DNA of 64,000 nt from Clostridiales bacterium Firm_08. Its GTDB lineage: Bacteria > Bacillota > Clostridia > Oscillospirales > QAKW01. The stretch is from contig LVAN01000001.1 in NCBI GenBank assembly GCA_001604045.1, forward strand, positions 1-64,000, read 5' to 3'. Position numbers and translations under genes: made by a program. The notes beneath the pieces were generated by a model. That model was not told the origin of the DNA and made no database searches. It saw only the letters and a program-made list of their open reading frames with translations. Below, one piece after another: positions 25,076-32,800 of the stretch (its first letter is position 1; every line of letters begins with the position of its first letter).

Positions 25076-25681
25076 TTACAGTTCGTATTTCTCCATCAGC
25101 ATTTCCAGAATGGCGAGATCGCTGTGATAGGTCACTTTGAGCAGGTTTTCCGCCCCCTCCAGAAAGTGGGGCTTAATGCCGTAATGCTCATACATCACAC
25201 GGGTATCATCGGTAAGATCGAGATATTTCCCGGACAGATACGCCCGCGCGAAAAGCGTGTAGTCAAACGCCGCGGGCGTTGAGAGTTTGCAGAGTTCGTC
25301 GCGATCCAGATAGGTGCCGTCCCGCTTGACGACGGTGCTGGTCAGTGGCAGGGCGAAGGTGCAGGACGGATTTTCGTCCGCCAGGATGCGCCCGATCTGC
25401 TCGTCGGTGATGAGCGGCCGCGCCGCCTCCAAAATGATCAAGCGGTCGTAGTCCTTCCCTTTTTTCTCAAGATATTTAAGGCCGTTGATCACCGAGCCGG
25501 AACGGGTGAGCCCGCCCTCTACGTCGACCCCGACGACGACGATATCGTCCTCGTCCACGAACCGCGCGATCTTGTCCCGCACGTGCATCCAGAGTTGTTT
25601 GCCCTTGATCTCCAAAAACTGCTTCTGCATCCCGAAACGGGTCCCTTTTCCGCCCGCCAGGATCAATGCCGCCGCTTTCAT
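25076..25681 (-). CDS. IspD/TarI-like cytidylyltransferase
   Basis: A 201-residue cytosolic nucleotidyltransferase. The N-terminal LILAGGKGTRFG (7-18) is the nucleotide-binding loop and the following K/Q residues (MQKQFLEIKGKQL) fit the IspD/TarI fold. Where IspD has an Asp-Ala-x-Arg-Pro motif, this protein has EAARPLI. It is somewhat short and lacks the typical C-terminal part. In front of licD it probably makes a CDP-activated alcohol or polyol for LicD to transfer. It shares a 4-bp overlap with licD upstream and lies 19 bp ahead of the aldolase. True MEP-pathway IspD is less likely in this context. Confidence 0.8.
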   Translation of the reverse strand: MKAAALILAGGKGTRFGMQKQFLEIKGKQLWMHVRDKIARFVDEDDIVVVGVDVEGGLTRSGSVINGLKYLEKKGKDYDRLIILEAARPLITDEQIGRILADENPSCTFALPLTSTVVKRDGTYLDRDELCKLSTPAAFDYTLFARAYLSGKYLDLTDDTRVMYEHYGIKPHFLEGAENLLKVTYHSDLAILEMLMEKYEL

Positions 25682-26517
25682 CGCTGCGCACTCTCCTTTC
25701 GATATGCCTTAAAATAATGGTGCGTCACACGCTTGTCCTCCGGCGGCAGGGTCATATAGTCCCCGAACAGCCGCCGCATATAGGCGTCGTATCCGACAGG
25801 CGCTTTGTACTCTCTGCCCTCAAAAGGCAGGTCGATCTGCGTATCGAACCACGCCCGCTCTAAGATCTCCCGCTCTCCCTTGGCGCTGATGACGACATTG
25901 GCGACGTACTTGCTTTCGTCGTTTTTCGCGTAGGTGCGGGCGATCTTTTCGATCCGCCGGAAACACCACCGGTAGGAAAACAAGGCGGCGGCCGTCTGCG
26001 TGACGGCAAGCGTTATCGTTTTGACCGGCGACCGCTTTTTGGCGCGCACCACGTTTTTCAGTTCCACGAGTTTCGTATATTTCCGGAGCCTGCGCATCAG
26101 CCGCACCGCGTCCTCATAGTCGTCCGTCAGGCTGTCCAGCGGGAAAATGTCCACGTTGACCCCGACGGGCGTCTGATCCTTCTTTCTTTCATCCTCGATA
26201 AAGAGCGTGCTGTCGTCGCAGACCTTCGCGAAAGCGTAGGGGAACCCCCGCGCCGTGTCGTGCGTGACGAGCCGGATGCCGTCCCGCCGCCCCTCATTGA
26301 AGGTCGCGACCAGCGTATCGTAGTCGGGACGGAGCATCACAAGGTCGATATCGTCATCCCACGGGATGAACCCCTGATGCCGCGCCGCGCCGATCAGCGT
26401 GCCGGCGGTGATGAAATACCGCAGTCCCCTCTCCCCGCAAAACGCGTGGATCGCGTCCAGGATCCCGAGTTGTGTTTCCCGCAGCTCGGCGGAGGTCATC
26501 TCGGTCAGACGATCCAT
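25678..26517 (-). CDS. licD: LicD family phosphotransferase
   Basis: A 279-residue cytosolic protein with the LicD signature: GTLIGAARHQGFIPWDDDIDLVM (about residues 38-60), in which the DDDID acids bind metal. LicD proteins move a phospho-alcohol (classically phosphocholine) from a CDP carrier to a glycan. With the cytidylyltransferase directly downstream and overlapping by 4 bp, it is the likely final step of the CDP cassette. No choline kinase or choline transporter gene is seen here, so the substituent may not be choline. The ATG at 26517 is preferred (GGAG 5 nt upstream) over an in-frame GTG at 26523. Confidence 0.87.
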   Translation of the reverse strand: MDRLTEMTSAELRETQLGILDAIHAFCGERGLRYFITAGTLIGAARHQGFIPWDDDIDLVMLRPDYDTLVATFNEGRRDGIRLVTHDTARGFPYAFAKVCDDSTLFIEDERKKDQTPVGVNVDIFPLDSLTDDYEDAVRLMRRLRKYTKLVELKNVVRAKKRSPVKTITLAVTQTAAALFSYRWCFRRIEKIARTYAKNDESKYVANVVISAKGEREILERAWFDTQIDLPFEGREYKAPVGYDAYMRRLFGDYMTLPPEDKRVTHHYFKAYRKESAQR

Positions 26518-26542
26518 TTTCACTCCATCTCTCTCCCTCTTG

Positions 26543-27709
26543 TTATTCAGCGCCGATCAGATCGACGTACGCCCGCAGCATCACGCGGTGATCGACGGCG
26601 AGCGGCGACCGCTCGAAATGTTCCCGGCGTACCGCGTCCGCCAGCGCCCCGATATCCCCTTTTTGTGCAACCGCGCCGTACGCTCCGGCGCTTTCCGGAC
26701 TGCCGCCGGTGCGGTAGGTGACCGTCGGCGTGCCGCAGGCGATCGCCTCGATATTGGTCGTGGGATAGTTGTCCTCATAGGTCGGATTGACGTAAACGTC
26801 CGCCAGCGTATACAGCGCCGCGAGCTGCCGGACGTTCTCCGTCCGCTTCAGTCCGATGACGCCGGGCGGAAGCTGCCTGATCTGCCGGTCGTTCAGACCG
26901 ACCAGAACGATCTTCCATGCCTCGTCCAGCCTCTCCCGCAATTTCAAAAGATCGTCAAAGCCCTTATTGCGGCCCCAGCGCGCCGCAACTCCCAGCGCGA
27001 CTTTGGCGTCGCCGATACCAAGCGTTTGCCGCAGATCGCTTTCCGTCGGGCGGAACACGCCGATATCCACGCCGTTGGGAATGACCCTCACCGGGTATTC
27101 CCCCAAAAAAGAACGCTCGACAAGTCCCGCGAGCCACGCGGACGGTGTGACGATCGTCATCCCCGGGATGCCGGTGAAACACTTCTTTTTCCGGATCCAG
27201 TTGCCGGCGGAGCGATCGATAAGCGACTTCGGATATCCTCCTTTATCGGGACACCGGCCGCAGCCGTCCTCCCACCGCTCGCATCCCGCCGCCTCGCAGT
27301 TGGCGGCGTGCCCGGTGAACGCCCAGCAGTCGTGCAGCGTCCACAGGATCTTTTTGCCGCAGGTGCGCAGATATTCGAACAGCACCTCAACGTTTATGTA
27401 GTATCCGTGCAGGTTGTGCAGGTGGATAACGTCCGGATCGAACTGCCTGACCCACTTGATGAACCGGCGGGTGGCGGCTTTGCTCCCCCATCCGCAGCCG
27501 TCCGTCAGCCGCGCCCTGGCGCCGTGCCGGCGAACGTCCCCCGCCCCGCCGATCCGCACGGCGTATTTCCGCGCGGCGGGAGGGACGAGATCTCTGCCGT
27601 AGGCGATGCGGACCGTCGCGCCCTCCGCTTCCAGAGAAGCGGCAAGATCGGTACAGATCCGTCCGGTACTGCCGACGCCGCAGACGACGTTGACCATCAA
27701 TACCTTCAT
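26543..27709 (-). CDS. Glycosyltransferase family 4 protein with Cys-rich insert
   Basis: A 388-residue GT-B transferase. The N-terminal VCGVGSTGRIC loop and DVIHLHNLHGYYIN belong to the acceptor domain. HDCWAFTGHAANC with four further Cys up to about residue 150 forms a Cys-rich insert typical of one GT4 subgroup. PNGVDIGVFRP starts the donor domain, and YEDNYPTTNIEAIACGTPTV gives the E-x7-E pair. It should add a sugar to the lipid-linked unit. It overlaps the WbuB-like transferase upstream by 4 bp. Donor unknown. Confidence 0.86.
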   Translation of the reverse strand: MKVLMVNVVCGVGSTGRICTDLAASLEAEGATVRIAYGRDLVPPAARKYAVRIGGAGDVRRHGARARLTDGCGWGSKAATRRFIKWVRQFDPDVIHLHNLHGYYINVEVLFEYLRTCGKKILWTLHDCWAFTGHAANCEAAGCERWEDGCGRCPDKGGYPKSLIDRSAGNWIRKKKCFTGIPGMTIVTPSAWLAGLVERSFLGEYPVRVIPNGVDIGVFRPTESDLRQTLGIGDAKVALGVAARWGRNKGFDDLLKLRERLDEAWKIVLVGLNDRQIRQLPPGVIGLKRTENVRQLAALYTLADVYVNPTYEDNYPTTNIEAIACGTPTVTYRTGGSPESAGAYGAVAQKGDIGALADAVRREHFERSPLAVDHRVMLRAYVDLIGAE

Positions 27710-28923
27710 TTCCCGTCTCCGCCGGACAGCCGGGCTTTCAGTTCGCCCTCCAGCCTGTCCATAAATCTTGTTTCCTCAAAATTGCCTTCGTAATACGCCC
27801 TGGCGTTTTCCCCGAGAGCGTTTTTGTCCTCCAGCGCCGCGAAGCGGCGAATGTTTTCGGCAAGCGCCTCATCATCCTCCGCGGGGCCGCAAAAACCGCA
27901 CCCCGCCGCGCGGATGACCTTTTCCGTCTCTCCGTTGATGGCGCCGATGACCGGCTTGCCCGCCGCCATATACGCCTGCACCTTGCCGGGCAGTGTGCAG
28001 CTGAGCACCGGGTCGGCGCGCAGCGTGATCAGCATCGCGTCCGCCATTCCGAAATACTTCGGCATTTCCGAAAGAGGACGCCTTCCGTAAAAGACGACGT
28101 TGTCAAGACCCTTGTCCTTCGCGGTCTGCCGCAGCCGTTTGAGTTCGATGCCGCCGCCGACGATGTGCAGCCGTACCGGCTCCCCTTTCAGCCGCTCGGC
28201 GGCTCCAAGAATGGTCTCCACGCCCTGCATCGCGCCGATATTGCCGGTGAACATCAGGTGCGTGATGCTGTCCGGCTCATGCGGCGGGACCTCGCCGAAG
28301 ATGCCCTCCGCGTACTGCGGCAGATAATCGACGACGTCGTCCCTGACGCCGAACTCCTCCACAAGATACTCCTTGAACATCCGGCTGGTGATCAGGATGC
28401 GGTCCATCCGGGTGTAGATCCGTTTCGACACCCGGTGAAAATGACGGTAGATCCACGAGCCTCTCTTTATGCCGCCCGCCACCAGGCTTTCCGGCCACAG
28501 ATCGAGACAGTACATCACGACCGGCACGCCGTGTTTCTGACTGTACGCGACGGCGGCCTTCGCCATCATCACGGGACTGAGCTGGTAGACCAGCACGATA
28601 TCGAACGCGCTGCCGTCCGCGGCGGCGCACGCTTTGCTTTTCACATACCGCGTCGCCTTGCGGGCATAACTGTAATAATTGAGCATCCGGTGCAGCGCCC
28701 CCGTTTTGCGCGGGTGGATGGGAAGTCTGTGTACCCGCACGCCGCCGAGCGTCTCGTCACGCTCGGCGCGTCCTTCATACCCCTTATAGATCTCTCCCTC
28801 GGGATAATTGGGAACGCCGGTGACCGCCGTCACCTCGTGCCCCCGCCGTACCAGCTCCTCGCAGAGTTCGCTCACGCGAAACGGCTCGGGATAATAATAT
28901 TGACAGATCATCAGTATTTTCAT
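27706..28923 (-). CDS. WbuB-like glycosyltransferase (GT4)
   Basis: A 405-residue GT-B protein beginning ILMICQYYYPEPFRVSELC and containing VTGVPNYPEG, the signature of the WbuB/WcaI subgroup. The donor domain shows MFTGNIGAMQGVETIL, NVVFYGRRPLSEMPKYFGMADAML and KVQAYMAAGKPVIG. WbuB of E. coli O26 has been proposed to transfer L-FucNAc. Because this operon encodes the UDP-L-FucNAc pathway, the same role is a reasonable inference for this gene. It is second in the operon, 20 bp after the initiating transferase, with an AGGAAA Shine-Dalgarno. Confidence 0.84.
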   Translation of the reverse strand: MKILMICQYYYPEPFRVSELCEELVRRGHEVTAVTGVPNYPEGEIYKGYEGRAERDETLGGVRVHRLPIHPRKTGALHRMLNYYSYARKATRYVKSKACAAADGSAFDIVLVYQLSPVMMAKAAVAYSQKHGVPVVMYCLDLWPESLVAGGIKRGSWIYRHFHRVSKRIYTRMDRILITSRMFKEYLVEEFGVRDDVVDYLPQYAEGIFGEVPPHEPDSITHLMFTGNIGAMQGVETILGAAERLKGEPVRLHIVGGGIELKRLRQTAKDKGLDNVVFYGRRPLSEMPKYFGMADAMLITLRADPVLSCTLPGKVQAYMAAGKPVIGAINGETEKVIRAAGCGFCGPAEDDEALAENIRRFAALEDKNALGENARAYYEGNFEETRFMDRLEGELKARLSGGDGK

Positions 28924-28943
28924 CTACGTTTTCCTGCTTACGA

Positions 28944-29564
28944 TCACTTTTGAATGATTTCTTTTTCCTTCATCACGCCGGTGCCGCCCTCCACGACGCC
29001 TTCGTGACGAAACACGCTTTTGATGGTGCCGAAAAAGCATTTGATATCAAAGACAAAACTCATTTTTTCCACGTATTCGCCGTCAAGTCTTGCTTTTTCG
29101 CCGATCTCAAGTTCATCCCGCCCGTTGATCTGCGCCCAGCCGGAAAGCCCGGGACGAACGTCGTTCGCGCCGTAAAGATCTCTCTCCTCCACCAGGTCTT
29201 CCTGGTTCCAGAGCGCGGGACGGGGCCCGATGACGCTCATATTCCCGACGAATATATCCCAGATCTGCGGCAGCTCGTCCAGCGAACTTTTCCGCAGGAC
29301 GCGCCCGATCCTCGTTATGTACTGATCGGGATTTTCCAGCATATGCGTCGGCATATCGTGCGGCGTCGACATTTTCATCGAGCGGAATTTGTGAAGTTTA
29401 AAGTACTTTTTCCCCCTGCCCACTCTTTTCTGCGTGAAAAAAACAGGGCCGGGATCGTCGATAAGGATCACCGCGGCGATCAGGAGATAAAGCCAGGATA
29501 AAAGGATCAGTCCGAAAAACGACAGGATGATGTCCAGCATCCGTTTTATAAACTTCTTATACAC
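28944..29564 (-). CDS. Undecaprenyl-phosphate sugar phosphotransferase (polyprenol monophosphoglycosyltransferase)
   Basis: A 206-residue initiating enzyme of the bacterial sugar transferase family. One N-terminal hydrophobic helix (IILSFFGLILLSWLYLLIA) is followed by the catalytic domain with KFRSM, SLDELPQIWD (the Asp-Glu pair), GPRPAL and RPGLSGWAQI. It should place the first sugar phosphate on undecaprenyl phosphate and so start repeat-unit synthesis on the inner face of the membrane. The GTG at 29564 is chosen because AGGGGAG lies 9 nt upstream and the promoter at 29612-29640 leaves a leader of about 40 nt. It is the first gene of the 18-gene operon. Confidence 0.9.
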   Translation of the reverse strand: MYKKFIKRMLDIILSFFGLILLSWLYLLIAAVILIDDPGPVFFTQKRVGRGKKYFKLHKFRSMKMSTPHDMPTHMLENPDQYITRIGRVLRKSSLDELPQIWDIFVGNMSVIGPRPALWNQEDLVEERDLYGANDVRPGLSGWAQINGRDELEIGEKARLDGEYVEKMSFVFDIKCFFGTIKSVFRHEGVVEGGTGVMKEKEIIQK

Positions 29565-29611
29565 GTTTTTTAACTCCCCTATTGTTAGTGTGGTATATCT
29601 ATACATTGTAA

Positions 29612-29640
29612 ATTATAACATACTACTTTCATATATGCAA
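29612..29640 (-). promoter_or_regulatory. Promoter of the surface-polysaccharide operon
   Basis: On the minus strand: -35 TTGCAT (29640-29635), a 17-bp spacer, then TGTTATAAT, which is an extended -10 ending in a perfect TATAAT (29617-29612). Transcription should begin near 29605. No antiterminator gene or leader structure was seen between it and the first start codon. Confidence 0.85.
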
Positions 29641-29697
29641 CTGCAAAACAAATATTTTTCTTTTGCAATTTTCGGCAAAATCCGACACGAAAAAATC

Positions 29698-30121
29698 AGG
29701 CGGCGGATCCTGTGTCCGCCGCCTTCAGCGTGTCAAAGAGGTTCTTTGACACGCTGACAGACTGCAAAAAAGGAAGTTGCATTTCACCGAGCCGTTCTCG
29801 TCGGCGTACTTTTCCACCCGAAAAAAGTGAATACTTTTTTCGGAAAAGGAGATGCAAAGTTGCAAAGCGATCGGCTTTTTTCAAAAAAGCCGACGCTCAT
29901 CAACTTTTGCATCGACGCACGGTAGAGAGCGGATCGGTGGAAAACAGAGAAAAGCCTTGCAGGGCAAGGCTTCCTTAAATGAAATCATTTGTTTTTTCTG
30001 TTGTGATTTTGGACTTTGAGCTTTACTGAAAACGAAACTATTTAAAACCGTGTTCCTGTTTCTCTGTGGTGAAACGACTTTTTTGACAGTCTGCAGGCGG
30101 CAGACCTTGCGTCTACCGCCT
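29698..30121. repeat. Hairpin-rich element with imperfect 43-bp terminal inverted repeats (MITE-like)
   Basis: This gap between the polysaccharide promoter and rlmH has no supported gene. Its ends, 29698-29740 and the complement of 30079-30121, match at about 30 of 43 positions. Each end itself folds into a hairpin (AGGCGGcgga at the left, AGGCGGtagac at the right). Inside are more hairpins: 29727-29755 (12-bp stem), about 29811-29847, a 63-nt long imperfect palindrome at 29851-29913 with a perfect 11-bp apex (29871-29893), 29952-29972, and a short T6-tailed stem near 29975-29995. It could be a non-autonomous mobile element or a structured RNA. No clear target-site duplication was seen. Confidence 0.55.
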
Positions 30122-30132
30122 TAAAATGCCGT

Positions 30133-30606
30133 TTATTTATGATAAGTCTCCCCTCTGCGGATCTTGAACGCGCGGTAGATCTGCTCCAGCAGCATCACCC
30201 GCGCCAGCTGGTGCGGGAAAGTGAGTTCGGAAAGAGAAAGCCGCAGGTCCGCCGCCGCCTTGACGCGGGGAGAAAGCCCGTAGGACGAGCCGATGATGAA
30301 GGTCACCGGTCTGCCCGCGCTATCGTCCGGCACCGCGGAAAACTCCGGGCTCGTCATCTGTCCCCCCTCCACGGCGAGCGCGACGACCTTTTCCCCCGGG
30401 CGCAGGCGGGCAAGGATATCGCCCGCCTCCTTTTCCAGCGCCACCTCGATCTCTTTTTGTGAAGGATCGGCCGGCAGCGGCGCCTCTTTGAGTTCCGTCA
30501 CCGTGATATCCGCGAAGCGGCTCATCCGTTTGAGATATTCCTTTTGCGCGTCGGCAAAGAACTTTTCTTTCAGTCCTCCGATCGCGAGGATCCGTATTTT
30601 CCGCAT
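30133..30606 (-). CDS. rlmH: 23S rRNA (pseudouridine1915-N3)-methyltransferase
   Basis: A 157-residue SPOUT-class methyltransferase. It acts on pseudouridine 1915 in helix 69 of 23S rRNA using S-adenosylmethionine. Family features seen are KIRILAIGGLKEKFF at the N terminus, LAVEGGQMTSPEF, the knot motif FIIGSSYGLSP and the C-terminal LSLSELTFPHQLARVMLLEQIYRA. The length is normal. Its ATG directly follows the walJ stop codon, so it is the second gene of a walJ-rlmH operon, a pairing often found near Gram-positive origins. Confidence 0.95.
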   Translation of the reverse strand: MRKIRILAIGGLKEKFFADAQKEYLKRMSRFADITVTELKEAPLPADPSQKEIEVALEKEAGDILARLRPGEKVVALAVEGGQMTSPEFSAVPDDSAGRPVTFIIGSSYGLSPRVKAAADLRLSLSELTFPHQLARVMLLEQIYRAFKIRRGETYHK

Positions 30607-31371
30607 CTAAACCTCCACGACGAGCGGTTCGGGGCTTTCATCCGCCACCTCGACGGCGACGTCAAGCCCCAGCACCGACAGCGCGTCCAGCGTACAGCGC
30701 TTTGCCTGCAAATAGGTGTTGTTGTTCTCGCTGACGTGCCCTAAAACGACCTTGCGGAGCCCCAAAAGCGCGAGTTTTGTCACCGTGTCCGCGCATTCCC
30801 GGTTGGACAGATGCCCTTTTTCCGAGCGGATCCGCCGCCGCAGGTGGGGCGGATAGGGGCCGTTTTCCAGCATGATCTCGTCATAATTCGACTCGATATA
30901 CAAAAGATCGCTGTCCGCGGCGGCGGCGAGCATGCGCGCGTCCACAATGCCGCAGTCCGTCATCGCGGTGATCTTTTTGCCGTCCACCTTGAAAACGTAT
31001 CCCGAGCAGGCGGCGGCGTCATGCCGCACCGGAAAGCGCCGCACCTCTATATTTCCCACCGGAAAGGGGTCGTTTTCCGACACCACGGCGTCCTCCAGCG
31101 CGAACGAGATGGTCTGCGCGGTGCGCCGGTTGAGATAAACGGGAAGTCCCGTCTTGCAGAGAAAGACGGAAAGCCCCCCGATGTGATCGCTGTGCTCGTG
31201 GGTGACGACCACGCCGCGCAGCGCCGAAAGCGGCACTCCCGCCGCGTCCAGCCCCGCTTTGAGTTTTGTAAAACTGACGCCGCAGTCCAGCAGCACGCCC
31301 TCTCCGCTCTCGGACAGGACGACGCAGGCGTTGCCCTTGCTGCCGGAATACAGCGAGATGAATTTTGCCAC
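30607..31371 (-). CDS. walJ: WalJ/YycJ-type metallo-beta-lactamase-fold hydrolase
   Basis: A 254-residue cytosolic MBL-fold protein. The metal-binding motif VVVTHEHSDHIGG (HxHxDH) lies near residue 57. Further ligands appear in RHDAAACSGYV (His), AMTDCGIV (Asp) and GHVSENN (His). YycJ/WalJ proteins are thought to act as 5'-3' exonucleases or to coordinate replication and wall metabolism. The usual walRK two-component genes are not in this window. GTG start at 31371 behind a consensus promoter at 31404-31432; rlmH follows with no gap. Confidence 0.9.
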   Translation of the reverse strand: MAKFISLYSGSKGNACVVLSESGEGVLLDCGVSFTKLKAGLDAAGVPLSALRGVVVTHEHSDHIGGLSVFLCKTGLPVYLNRRTAQTISFALEDAVVSENDPFPVGNIEVRRFPVRHDAAACSGYVFKVDGKKITAMTDCGIVDARMLAAAADSDLLYIESNYDEIMLENGPYPPHLRRRIRSEKGHLSNRECADTVTKLALLGLRKVVLGHVSENNNTYLQAKRCTLDALSVLGLDVAVEVADESPEPLVVEV

Positions 31372-31403
31372 GCGTTTCCCGCCTTCCGTTCTTTTTCCTT
31401 TCC

Positions 31404-31432
31404 ATTATAGCGGAAACGCGCGGTTTTTGCAA
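31404..31432 (-). promoter_or_regulatory. Promoter of walJ-rlmH
   Basis: Minus strand: TTGCAA (31432-31427), a 17-bp spacer and TATAAT (31409-31404). The -35 abuts the stop codon of the SleL-like gene, so the promoter fills the whole short intergenic gap. Confidence 0.8.
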
Positions 31433-32707
31433 TCAAATTTTGAGGATATCGTAATAATAGCCGATGAGATACCACAGCGCGGTAAAGCGCCGCATCAGGT
31501 TCCACACGCCGGTGCCGCTGAGTTTGAGTTCCCGGATCAACTCCAGCTTGGCGGTGACGCTTCTTGGATCCTCGAACCACACCTCGTGGGACACGGCGCC
31601 GTCGCTGTATTCGAACCACGGCGACGCGGCGCTCTCATCAAAGAATATCTCCGCGCCGGTCTGCGCGGCGAGCGCCGCCGCCTGCGGGTTGCCCAGCGTT
31701 ACCGCCGCCGATTCTCCCTTGACGAAGGGCAGCGTCCAGTCATAGGCGTAATTGGGCATCCCGAGCATCAGTTTTTCCGGCGGGATCTCGGTCACGGCGT
31801 ACTGCGCGACCCGCCGCACCTCCCGGATCGGCGCGATCGCCATCGGCGGGCCGTAGGTATATCCCCACTCATAGGTCATAATAAGCGCCCTGTCCGCCGC
31901 GGCGCCCAGCGCCCCGTAATCGTGCGCCTCGTACAGGATGCCCGGCTGTTCGGCGTAGGTCTTGGGCGCGAGCGAGACGAACAGCAGCAGTCCCTTGTCG
32001 GCGAGCGCCTCCCGCATTTTCTCCAGAAACCGCGCGTATTCCTCCGACAGATCCTGCGGAATGTACTCAAAGTCCACGTCCACGCCCCGGTATCCTTTTT
32101 CCAGCAGTTTTGCCGTGACCTCCTCGATGAGCGCCTCCCCGACCGGCGCGTTCTCTAAGATCTCCCGCACGATCTCCGAATTGAAAGTCCCCTCCTCGCT
32201 GATGGTAGTGAGCAGCATCAGCGGCGCGACGCCATACCGCAGAGCGATCTCGATGAGTTTTTCATCGTCCACGTTGATAAGGCTCCCGTCCTCTCTGGCG
32301 CCGTAGCTGAAAATGGTGAGATAGGTCAGATACGGCAGTACCTCCTCCAGAAGCGCGGTATCCATAAACGCGTAAGCGTAGCCGTTCACCGCGAGCGGTC
32401 CGTATTTCGGGAAGGGCCCCGAAACGACAACCGTCTCCCCCTCGATGAGCGGACGATCCCGGAGCGGCGGATTGTCGTCGTAGATCTCCTCCACCGTTCT
32501 GCCGAACCGACGGGCCAGCGAAAAGACCGTATCGCCCCGCTTTACGACGTAGGAAAAGTCCTCCGTCGGCAGGACGAGCGCCTGTCCCTGCGCGAGGCTG
32601 TCCGGGTCGTCAAGATCATTGATCCGCGCCACCTCCGTCTCTTCCACCGCGAAGCGGCGGCAGATGTCGGACAGCGTATCGCTGCCCTCCACTGTATAAA
32701 TGATCAT
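31433..32707 (-). CDS. LysM-domain glycoside hydrolase family 18 protein (SleL/YaaH-like cortex-lytic enzyme)
   Basis: 424 residues: two LysM peptidoglycan-binding domains (about 2-46 and 52-97) followed by a GH18 catalytic barrel (about 105-424). The GH18 acid motif is GVDVDFEYIP (D-x-D-F-E, proton donor E). No N-terminal signal peptide is seen, as in SleL and YaaH proteins of spores. These cleave cortex muropeptides at N-acetylglucosamine during germination, so the gene suggests a spore former. The ATG has an AGGAGG Shine-Dalgarno. A vegetative wall hydrolase role is the alternative. Confidence 0.86.
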   Translation of the reverse strand: MIIYTVEGSDTLSDICRRFAVEETEVARINDLDDPDSLAQGQALVLPTEDFSYVVKRGDTVFSLARRFGRTVEEIYDDNPPLRDRPLIEGETVVVSGPFPKYGPLAVNGYAYAFMDTALLEEVLPYLTYLTIFSYGAREDGSLINVDDEKLIEIALRYGVAPLMLLTTISEEGTFNSEIVREILENAPVGEALIEEVTAKLLEKGYRGVDVDFEYIPQDLSEEYARFLEKMREALADKGLLLFVSLAPKTYAEQPGILYEAHDYGALGAAADRALIMTYEWGYTYGPPMAIAPIREVRRVAQYAVTEIPPEKLMLGMPNYAYDWTLPFVKGESAAVTLGNPQAAALAAQTGAEIFFDESAASPWFEYSDGAVSHEVWFEDPRSVTAKLELIRELKLSGTGVWNLMRRFTALWYLIGYYYDILKI

Positions 32708-32722
32708 AGTGCATCCTCCTTT

Positions 32723-32751
32723 TTAGTAAAATATATGCGGGGATATTGCAA
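32723..32751 (-). promoter_or_regulatory. Possible promoter of the SleL-like gene
   Basis: Minus strand: TTGCAA (32751-32746), a 17-bp spacer and TACTAA (32728-32723). The -35 hexamer is a palindrome and is the same six bases used as -35 by the divergent plus-strand promoter. The -10 is not strong. A sporulation sigma factor could use other bases. Confidence 0.4.
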
Positions 32752-32774
32752 TACGGCACAACATTCGCTATAAT
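32746..32774 (+). promoter_or_regulatory. Promoter of the araB-like gene
   Basis: TTGCAA (32746-32751), a 17-bp spacer and TATAAT (32769-32774). The GGAGG Shine-Dalgarno and ATG at 32801 follow, so the leader is only about 20 nt. Confidence 0.8.
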
Positions 32775-32800
32775 AAAAGGCGAAAGAATGGAGGACGACT

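Noticed and set aside
29712-29978. 88-codon plus-strand frame in the hairpin-rich element
   Set aside because: There is no ribosome site, the frame runs through several long palindromes, and the composition is Ser/Arg/Lys-rich as expected for palindromic non-coding DNA. Kept as a repeat, not a gene.
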